Assembly: GCA_009760855.2 (NCBI GenBank)
Contig: WPIO01000005.1
Location: forward strand, 8,030,001 to 8,094,000
Direction: 5' to 3'
Length of the DNA: 64,000 nucleotides
Source: Cristatella mucedo
Lineage: Eukaryota > Bryozoa > Phylactolaemata > Cristatellidae
Under the pieces are notes generated by a model. The model saw only the letters and a list, made by a program, of their open reading frames with translations, was not told the DNA's origin and did not search any database. This document shows positions 49,745 to 59,900 of the stretch, one piece after another. Each line of letters starts with the position of its first letter. The stretch's first letter is position 1. A program made the translations under genes and the position numbers.

Positions 49745-51625
49745 GACGACTGTTTCACTTAATTTGGCTTATCCCGTGCACACCTCATTCAACCTACAGC
49801 GTGCGTTCTCGTCTGCATCCCAAATCGTCCGTAAATTGCGAAACCTCCAGAGTCTCGACACCGAAGCTGTCCGAACAAAGATATCATCTTCGCCCCTGCT
49901 GCCCAATACCCATTCCGACCTGTCATCATTGGTAGAATGCTGCAATAAGACGCTGCCGACATGCTCAACAAGTTTGCATCTCTGACTAAGTAATAGGTGT
50001 GCCTTTGCCATGACGACTTTTGGTTTACCTCAAACATTAAACTATGTAAGTCTATTAAGTGCAAGATTGCAAAAGCACATAAAATATCGATACTGACTGT
50101 CCATCGTCGGGCATATGAAGACTTCCGTAGATCGTACAAATTGATCTTAGCAATGGCTAAGTCTAGCCTATATAAATCCGTATCTCCTTAACAGCTCCCA
50201 GGCTAGCTCCTTACCTAGTGATCCTGGCGGTGATCTAGCCGATCGCTTCTCCAGCTTCTTTGACAGCAAAAGACACAAGATCAGAGAGTCCATCGCTATG
50301 GTAGTAGCATCTCCCCAAGCCTCTGTCTCTCAATGACCTCAATGAGCTCACAGGGCTCCTCTTCCCCAATTCCGTACTGAACCTCAGTGTCTACATTTAG
50401 GGAAGCCAATATTGACTCTATCCTTAAATTAGTCTCCCGCTCAAAGGAGACCACTAGTCCTCTGGGTCGGATTCCTACTAGCTTACATCTAAGACGCATA
50501 GACGCTGCCATGCATACCAAGGGCTATAAATGTGTCCTTAGCTTCGGGCCGTGTTCCTGTACCTTCGAGAATTTTGGTTGTTAGGCCACTAATGAAGAAA
50601 GCAACACTAGACCAGGATAACTTGAGAAATCTTAGCCCAGTCCCCCTTCAACCGTTACTATAAAAGACACTGGAACAATTTGTGGCAGACCAGTTGAACT
50701 CTTTCATTGAAACTTCAAACCTAGCAAGTAAGTTTCGACTTGTTTTTAGAGCCAATCCATAGAGTCAGCTTTGCTGAGGGTGTGTAACGAGTCAAGAATG
50801 CAGACTTAAGTTAGTCTCTCTGCTTGTATGTATGCTCCTTCGGCGGCGTTTGATACTATTGATTACCAAGTCCTTCTAGAGTGTCTCTCATCTCACTTAG
50901 GCACCATTTACACTCAGCTGTCATGGTAGATGTCTTGTGCCAGTGAGAGACTCTAAAGTGACGACGTACAAAGGCAAAGAGCACTCATAAAAGTACTAAA
51001 GAAGGAGTACCCCGTGGATCTATGTTGGTTCAAAAAAACAGTTTTTACACTCCCTCTCATAGATTTGATCGCCAAGCACAATTTAGGTTTCCAATTCAAT
51101 GCAGACGACACTCACCTGTACCTTTGCTTTGATCTCTCCCAGCCCTCCAGCACATAAAATTCTCTCAACTCTATCGCTGCATGTATTTCCGACATCCGTG
51201 CAGAGATGGCATCGAACTTTCCCAAATTGAATGACGATATATTCTACTTAATTAATACGTGCAAACCAAATATGACCCAGAAGCTGGGAAGCTTGATGCT
51301 CAAAATCGGCTCTACCAGAATATCTCCTGTTTTAGCTGCACGAAATCTAGATGCCTTTTTCCAAAGAAACCTTTCTCTCGCCAGTCATATCAGCTCCACA
51401 TCATGGATTCCTATTTTAGCTACTTAAATGCAAAACTGCCGGCTGGCTTCGAAGGTGCTGCCACATCCAACTCGATCCGTGCATTTTCGGCATACCGTCT
51501 CGCTTTCTGTAATTTACTGCTTCCATATTTGTTCGCCAATGCCCCGGGCGCTTGCAGTTGCTACAAAACTTAGCAACTAGGCTTGTCAATTGTGAGCGTC
51601 ACAGTTGCCAAATAATAAGGTAATG
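49745..51625 (+). mobile_element. LINE family A, linker and reverse-transcriptase domain
   Basis: Continues the 48.6 kb copy. It has 'CNKTLPTCSTSLHL', 'PSDPGGDLADRFSSFFDSK' (50215-50270), 'LEQFVADQLNSF', motif A 'SAAFDTIDYQVLL' (about 50838-50880) and motif C 'FQFNADDTHLYL' (51090-51125). 'LKIGSTRISP' follows, and then the 'NLLLPYLFANAP' region where it stops. Many stops; dead. Confidence 0.85.
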
Positions 51626-51884
51626 TTAAAATAATGCTACAACCTGCAGCGAGATTGAAATTCATTATCGTCGCTTCACCGACGATAATAGCCTCCGCAG
51701 TAAGTTGGCGAACAAAGAGATTACGCTTGGTATTTTTCTCTGCATCATGGCGACGAACTGCTCGGGTGAGCGGCCACTCAGCGAGCTAAAGCTGATTAGG
51801 AATCATCTCAGATCAACAATATCGCGCGAGCGTCTGAATATGCTTAGCTCATTGGCTATCGAATAGGACCTTCTGAGAGACGTT
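51626..51884. other. Unassigned insert with 10-bp hairpin
   Basis: ATTATCGTCG (51664-51673) and CGACGATAAT (51680-51689) form a perfect stem with a 6-base loop. Otherwise unrecognised. Confidence 0.5.
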
Positions 51885-52635
51885 GAATCTGAATGCATTA
51901 CGTTGGTCCATGCATTTGTGCCATCCCATCTTGACTTCTGCAACTCACTGCTTGTTGGCTTATCGGCATGTGTAATCAGGCGATTACAGCCGGTACAAAA
52001 CTCTGCAGCTAGGCTTGTTTGTCGTGAGCGTCGCAGTTGCCACATTACACCACTTCTCGCCGACCTGCACTGGCTACCAGTCAAGCAACGGATCGACTTC
52101 AAGGTTTTTTCGCTCACTTTAAGGTCACTTCATTCTTTGACTCCAGCCTATCTCTCAGATCTACTCCCCACACCAGGCCAAGCATCGTACCAACCGCTTT
52201 TCGGAATCCAACAGTTTACCAATACTTCGTACAAACCTCATATCCTTTGGAGACCGTGCATTTGGTTCGTATGCTCCCAAAGCCTGGAACTCACTCCCGA
52301 CTTGCATCAGCACATCCCCTGACTTGACCACATTTAAAAAGAACTTAAAAACACCTATTTAGGACAGCATTTAGTGGGTCCCTGTGACTCGTCCTTCATG
52401 AGCTTATTCGTGCTGACACTGCATGCTGCACTAACCACACTTGCATGCTGACCTTGTGTATGTCACCACTAACCATGTTATTCATGTCGCTTATCAAGCA
52501 TGATATTACTCGCCGTTCAATCACGTTTCCTTTTGCAGCAAATGTAAAGCACCTAGAAAGAGATGAGTTCTCTGAGGGTGCTCTATCAAGTGCATTATTA
52601 TTATTATAATAATTATTATTATTATTATTATTGCA
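51885..52635 (+). mobile_element. LINE family A, ORF2 C-terminus to 3' tail
   Basis: A clean 139-codon frame (51903-52322): '[20 protein letters not shown]', '[20 protein letters not shown]', 'LADLHWLPVKQRIDFKVFSL', 'SLTPAYLSDLLPTPGQASYQ'. The full 3' UTR, hairpin and (ATT)n to 52635 follow. It can serve as the family-A reference. Confidence 0.92.
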
Positions 52636-53583
52636 CGAGGACGTTGCTGGCACCACTATGGGCACACCAGCCGGGCCAATTACACATGCGGCATCAACGG
52701 AATTAGTCGGGAGCCCACTTTCGAGGGGGCGATGAATGCAAGGTTTACGTGTGAGGGCGTACCCAGAACAGCAGTGTAGGGGTAGGCGATTGCACTCCGC
52801 GAGGGTAGATCCTGGGAGGGGCGCCATCGTTGGTGCAGCTGCCACCAGGCATGAGCTGGTGCTCATCTTCGGAAAGCCGTTCGACCAAGCACCACAGACG
52901 TCGCGCTTTCATGTGCTCAAGCCGGCTACGTCGCTGCACACAGAAAGTAACGATTTGCCGGCTCTAAGCATACGTGACATAAAGACTAGGTTGTACGATT
53001 GCAGCAGCCTTGGGCTACTCGGACAGCTGACACTGACAGCCATGCAGAGAAAGCAAGTGCACTCAAACGAGCGCTGATGGCACGCTTTACCAACGATGTA
53101 AAAAAAAAGAGTGCCCCAAAAGCTCGCGCAGAAACTCAAGAAAGCTCCCACTTCAATTAACGTCGATTTAATCGTTTTCAGCACCAGCCAGACGCTGCAC
53201 GGTGCTGAAACTAGCTAAAGGCATCGCTTGACGTGTCGCGCCATTGCTATGCATGCACGGTACGCTTTGCAGAGCTGAGAAGCTCTCGAACGACGTGTGC
53301 CACGACCCGTGCCAGCCAAGCTTATTAATCTGCGCCGGAACAAAGGCACGCTTGATGCCGACGACGCCGCACGCAGCCAGCCAGCGAGGCTAGCCCAGTC
53401 GGGCAGCTGCTGACGACGCGGGCACGCATTCGAAGCTGCAACCCCCACGCGCCAGCGCCTGCCAATCGTTCGGCCAGGACGGACGCCTCGGAGGAGCAGA
53501 CTCGAGCTGCTGCCCGTCCGCTGCCACAGAGGCGCCACCTCAGCCGTCTCAGCCGAGGCGCCTCTGCCGAGTGGAACACGCGA
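52636..53583. other. GC-rich flank and probable 3' UTR of the release factor gene
   Basis: Several frames on both strands (plus 52736-53077; minus 53579-53325) without recognised domains. A variant polyadenylation hexamer ATTAAA lies on the minus strand at 53172-53167. Confidence 0.35.
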
Positions 53584-53981
53584 CTAAGCAGCTGCGGAGG
53601 GGAAGGAGGCGCTTCGGCCTGCGCCCCCTGCGCGGCCCGATCCGCCGGCCTCGCGTCGCACGAGCTCGAGCAGGCGCTCGCTGCGCGACGCCTCCTGCAG
53701 CAGCTCGACGAAGGCGTCGAGCTCGTCGCCGCCGGCGAGCAGCCGCTCGACGCCGTGCGCCGACTCCTTCACCCGATGGTCCGTCACGCGGTCCTGGCAG
53801 TAGTTGTACGTGCGTATCTTCTCCGACCGAGAGGCCGAGCCCACCTGCAGCTTCCTGGCGCTGTTGTAGGCGTCGGTCTGCTGGCGAAGCTGCGCTTCGA
53901 AGAGACGCGAGCGCAGCACCTGCATGGCGACCGCTCGATTCCTGATCTGCGAGCGCTCACACTGGCACTCGGCCACCGTGC
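53584..53981 (-). CDS. Release factor exon 3 (last)
   Basis: Acceptor GGCCTCGTTGCAG, phase 1; the G|GC glycine completes 'HLPTG'. It then reads '[14 protein letters not shown]', '[14 protein letters not shown]' and a terminal Gly/Arg/Ala-rich tail '[16 protein letters not shown]', longer than usual. Strongly GC-rich. Confidence 0.95.
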
Positions 53982-56900
53982 CTGCAACGAGGCCGCCGGC
54001 CGCTTGCCGCGTCGTAGACAAAGAGAGCTTCGAAGCAGTCAATGCAGCGCCCCCTCCGAAGGAGACGGCCATTCTGCTGCAGCAGGTGCAAGAAGCGAAA
54101 CGTGTGAGTGTGCCTGCCGACCAGCAACCTTTTCCAGGGCTCTCTCTCTCTCTCTCTGTCTTTCTCTCTGTCTTTCTCTGTCTCTCTCTCCTTCTATCTC
54201 TCTCTCTCTCTCTCTCATCGGTGAGGCACGTCTAATTATTAGTGAGCCGTGATAGCACACTAGGTAAGGCGGTTTCTCTTCACGACCTCGGTCCCGAGGT
54301 CGTGTGTTCGAATCCTGCGGTGGACGATCCTTTATTGCCGTTGCCAGAGGTGGCAATAGCCTTTAAGGCTCTTCTGTCGCTATACAAAAAGAGGCTGTAA
54401 AAAAAGCTAGTAGTTTTTTTAACTAGTCGCACAACGGTTGCAGGCAGCCGCCGACGAGTCATCTCAGACGTAAGTAGCCCACGTGTTCACGGCTGTACTG
54501 TCATCAGGTGCCAATCTCAGACGACTGGTGCAATGCCACACGACAGCTGTTTACCAAAGATAGCCCAGCTAATGCACACCACAAAACTCAAGCACAGAAA
54601 GAAGTAAAACTAGTAAAAATATAATAAGTAGCACACCGTTCATTCTAAAATCGCTGAAAATCTGGTAAGATCGTCCTAAAGATTCGGCATGGCTGTAACA
54701 GAAGATGCCACACAGTGCGGTTTTCTCTAGGGAGCAGCCACTTGATTATTCTCACATAGTACTTAAAGAAAACTTCCGGCAGGTTTTAGAACTCGCCATA
54801 AATACTAAAACAAAAAGGTTCATGGCAGCCTGAGGTGAGGAGGCCACTGACAACCGTTGCTTGGCTTTCCTGCCATGGTTGGTGAAAGAGGGGGAAATGC
54901 AAAAACTTCCAAGCTCCAGTCAAATTCAGTGCAGTGGCCTAGTACTGAGGAACAATCGTGATAGTGCAATCAAGTGAATGCGATTTCAATTCCTATTTTC
55001 GAGCACACGGTACATGTAATAGGTCTGCATTTCTAAGTAGGTCATTAAACCTGAAGCAATGCTATGCAATGAATAAGCCGAGTTCCCAACAGCGCATCAC
55101 AAAAGCAGCTCAACCGTCGCGGTAGAGCTTTGCGATCACCCCTGCACCGAGGTACGACCCTCCAAGACGGCGAGGCCTCGCTTCTGCCTGTATGCCCTGC
55201 CTGGCATGGAACCGATATTTAATTTCATTTTGCTATGCACGGATCATACTTGGACTGAGCAAACAGGACTCCGTGATTTCACACTGCAGCTATGAGCCTT
55301 GACTTTGTATCCCAACATCCGTAGTAAGCCTTAGAGGCTATGTAAATATGGTTCGTGTTTACAAAAGATGTCTTTACAGTGTTTGAGCTCCATGTGTCAT
55401 TGAGATACCATCTGTTAGCCTATCAGTTTCTCACGAACCAAGTAGTAGCAGCTTTTCTGCCCTATACAAACAGCGCCTGAAATGTCTGCTGTCATGTGAA
55501 CGACACCAAGCCTTGAAGATTGTAAAAAGACATGTGGATCGTAAAAAGGCCCCTACACACTTTACACTATGGTACATTTTCGTAGTTTTAGTATTTTCGG
55601 TCAGTTCATACGTGATGACACAAACGAAAAGATTGGAACACATCGGTCTTTGTATACGGAAAAAACGCTAAGCCATCTGGTGTTCTCAGCAAGTACAAAA
55701 CGAACTACACTGCTCAAGTGTCATCGTCAGAGCATGAGGAACCCCCCCCCCACCACCAATTGTACAAGGCCTACCTCCAAGTTGTTCACTTTGATTCTGC
55801 TGAATACTCGATGCAGAACCAAATGACTATTCTGCCAAGGATACTCGACCGGGACTCGGCTAAGTGGTAAGGTATTCGAAAGTCCCGACTCAGCTCCTGG
55901 ATTTGAGTCCTGCAGCAGACAATTCTTCATTGCTCACTGCTAGCTGGGTGAAAGCCGAGCTGAGGCTCTTCCGCATGACTAAAACTGCATAGCTTATAAA
56001 GGAATGTTGATTCGAATAAAGTCTCCCTTCTGCTTGTTATTGACCTCTCCGATATATGCCTGATGCCACTGATCACCATGTTCTTGAGAGCCTAAAATAT
56101 CCCTGGACATCACTGGAGTTATACATCACTGGTTAAACTCATACCTTAGTGAAAGTTTTCAAAGCATTGATTCAATGACCACTTGTTTTAAGTCCCACTT
56201 CTTTCACAATGTATACTCTGCCTCATGCTGATGTCAACATGCATTACAATCATGGGTCTCATTCCTCTGGACAATATGCTCAGCTCTACAATGCCTTGTG
56301 CTTACGTAGCCTTGAAGCAGATTCTCTCAATCCCATACCGCTTGTACTAAGGACATTTACACTTGGACGGTGTCTAGCATTACTGAAGTGTACGAAGATG
56401 GACCGCCCATGGAGTACGGTGCTCTTCACGACCCAGATAGTGAGTTTGAGTCCTGCAGTGAGCGATTCTTTATTTCCCAATTCAAGCGATGGTGATAGCC
56501 AATAAGGTTCTTCTGCTGCTATATAAATGAGGCTGTTGAATCAGCTAAGCTCTTCTGCTGCTATATAAATGAGACTGTTGAATCAGCTAAGCTTTTTCCG
56601 TTTGCGACAAAACCTTTTGGTCTGCATGTCCAAGACTCTGAAACTCACTTTACTATTCTTAAACAACAACGCCTTATCTCCTACTGCCGACTGTGGCACA
56701 TCCTTTTCAGCCGTCCTGAGCTGCTACTTCCATGCTACTCACTACCTTAACTGCCCTCCTGACTCAGCTATACTTCTCACTTTCTCTTTGTTGCATGGGA
56801 TTAAGTCTGTAGGCTACCGAATGCAAACCGAAAGCCACTTAAGCTCTGAGTGGGCTCAAGAAAACTCTCCTGCGTAACACCCACTTAGTCTTTATGGCTT

Positions 56901-59900
56901 TGTGGAGTTACAGATGAATATGCATCCAAAATCTACCTACACTGAAAGTTATTGGAAAACTACAGTGTCACTCAAAAACTAGATACCCTAATTTTAAAAA
57001 TGGGCCAGACTTTCTGCTGTGGTCTCAGCATGGAAGTTAGGTGTCGCATTCCCAAATTACCATCTGCTAGATGGCCACCTCAGCTCCAGTCCTGTAAGCC
57101 GGCTTTCGGTTACACGTTACTGCAAAGCATAAAGTCGGGCTCTTTCGCATGAGAACAGCATGGCCAAAGTTAGTTCATGCACTTCCGACATCCCACGCTG
57201 ACCATTGTAAGTCACTCGGAGTAGGTCTGTCTTCCTTCCTATGTAGTAACATGCTTAGGGGCGCAGCAAAGCTCGGTGATGAAAAACCTACCAAAAGACG
57301 AGGGCAAGCCTTCCCTTCGAAGCACGAATCAGCCGAGCTCATTCGCCTAGCCATTCATCGCTTGCAATGCAAGCAGCCGCCCACGAGCATGCATGCAGCA
57401 ACAGCACGCACAAAGGCTCCAGGAGTTGTCGATGCCTCGAACAGGCCAGTAGAGCTATGGGGGAGGGACGGCAATCAGGCTAGCGGGACTAAATCTAAAT
57501 GCCATCAAGTAACGGGAAGCAGCCATGAACCCTTGCAAAAGCAAGACAATGCGACATCGTTGGCTATGACCAAGCGGGACATGCTGCGCTGCTCGCCACA
57601 CTGGCCGGCACGATAAGCGAATCGCTTCGGCACACGATATCAAAGGCATATTCACTGTCGCAGACTACCTGGTTCGCCCGCTAATCAGCTGCAGGATCGA
57701 CGTCAGAACTTGGCTCCGGCTCATTGAAAACATTCCAAACCGTGCGCAACTTCGACGAGCAAAGGAAGTCGGCAAGGCAGCTCTATTTTCTAATAATCGA
57801 GACAGATCCGGGACCTACAGTCCATTCTCTTTCCTGGCTTGTCGGCCATTTTGCTGGCAAGCTAACGAGTGGCCGGGCGCCATGGTAGTGAAGCGCAGGG
57901 GAACTGTTTTGCTGGGCTGCCAGGATAATTACTGGCGGAACAGAAGATACAGCGCAAATTTCACAGATGAGACGCTCGCTGCAAGTTCGGCCACCGTGCT
58001 AAATGTAGCATCCAGCTGCTAGTCAATATCGTGAGAAACCTCGGACCAGCCTCACTAGCCAAATCGGCCTACCTAGGTCTCTATCGGCGGCCATCCGCCG
58101 AGCTGACAGACGAGCACGTGCTTCGGGGCACGCAACGCTGCAGGCAGCCACGCAAGGTCCTCAATCGACTCCTCCGCCGACACGAAATAAAAGAAAGTGC
58201 AGACGCCGGGCAAGCGGGATGGGGGCAACAACAGACCTGTGGGCAGATGTGTTATGCGCACGGCGCTCTCCGTCTTGTTCACGTGCTGGCCACCCTTGCC
58301 GCTGGAGCGAAACGTGTCGATGCGCAAGTGCCGCGGATCCAGCACCACGTCGATGTCCGCAGGCTGCGGCAGCACGGACACCGTGACAGTGCTCGTGTGT
58401 ATACGGCCGGCTTTCTCGGTCAGAGGTATGCGCTGTACGCGATGAACGCCACCTGAACGAAAGGAACGTAGAAGGGGAGAGCACAAGAGGCCACGCTACA
58501 CGCGCTTAGCGCCCGAGGTCGTTCAAAGTCGGACCAAAAGAACAGCTTCCACCGAATTCTGTTCTTTCCACATGTGCCGTGAAATCGGGTGGTCAGCTGC
58601 TGCGGCTAGGCAGTACCCCAGTCCAGCCACAGACGAGTTCGCCTAGGGTACTACAGAGTCACTTGTAACCTGCTAGTTATCTAGACGTGGTGGAAACCTG
58701 GCTGAATACCAAAATGTAGCTACGGTTTCCCTTTAGATAACGTGGCTAGAAGAAGAGGCATAGAGCAAACTTTCCGCTGCATGGGAAGCTGAAATATTTC
58801 CCATAACGGCTTGCCTTTGCACCACTTGCCCCCTCTGACTCTAATCACACTCAGCTGTGCCTTGAAAGATACTAGAGTCCTCTGGAGCCTTCAGTTCCTA
58901 TGTTCCCAAAGCGAGTAACTCAATACCCACTGACGTCCAGACATCCCCTAACTTGACATTTAAAAATAAGCCAAATACCACCCGGTCCTCATACCATCTA
59001 ATAATAATAACAATAATAATAACACACTTGATAAAGCGCCCTCAGAGAACTCAAATCTCTTTATAGGGGCTTTACATTGGCTGCATAGAAGCACGATCGA
59101 ATGCTTACCGGTAGCATGTTCAAAAAACAACAAGAATAACATGGCTAGGGGTGACATGCACAGTGTCAGCATGCGAGTGTGTTTAGTTGCAGCATGCAGT
59201 GTCAGCACACATAAGCACATGAAGGACGAATCATAGGGGCCCACTAAATGCTGTCATAAATAGGTGCGTTTTTAGTTTTTCAAATGTGGTCAAGTCAGGA
59301 GATGTGGTGACGCAAGTTGGGAGTGAGTTCCAGGCTTTGGGAGCATATGAACTAAAGGCACGGTCTCCAAGGGATTTGAGGTTTGTACGAGGTATAGGTA
59401 AACAGTTAGATTCCGAAAAGTGGGTGGTACTATGCTTAGCCTGGTGCGGGGAGTAAGATTTTATAGGTAGCCTGGAGCCAAAGAATGAAGGGACCTACAA
59501 GTGAGTGACCAAAACCTTGGGAAGTCAATGCATTGTTGACTGGGAGCCAGTTCAGGTCGGCGAGAAGTCGTAAGATGTGGCAATTGCAATGCTCACGACA
59601 GACAAGTCTAGCTGCACAGTTTTGCACCAGCTGTAAGCGCCTGATTACACAGGCCGGTAGACCAGCAAGCAGTGAGTTACAGAAGTCGAGACGAGATGAG
59701 TCATAAATCCGTGGACCAGCTTAGATATAGTATCCCTGTCTAAACAAGCCCGCATTTTAGCAATGTTATGTAGCTGAAAGTAGGCAGACTTGACGGTGGA
59801 GCTTATGTGGTCATCCAATGAAAGGTCCCTTTGAAACATGACACCTAGATTTCGTGCAGATTCAACAGGAGATATGCTGGTCGAGCCGATTTTGAGTGTT

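Noticed and set aside
53571-53945. Plus-strand Arg-rich frame over the release factor last exon
   Set aside because: Antisense shadow of a GC-rich exon with clear RF1 motifs on the minus strand.
54240-54330. Functional tRNA gene
   Set aside because: The A and B boxes belong to a dispersed SINE; no cloverleaf with matching acceptor stem is evident, and the same head recurs with the SINE body.
57149-57616. 155-codon plus frame as a gene
   Set aside because: Begins in LINE-A sequence and runs into unrelated sequence; no domain.
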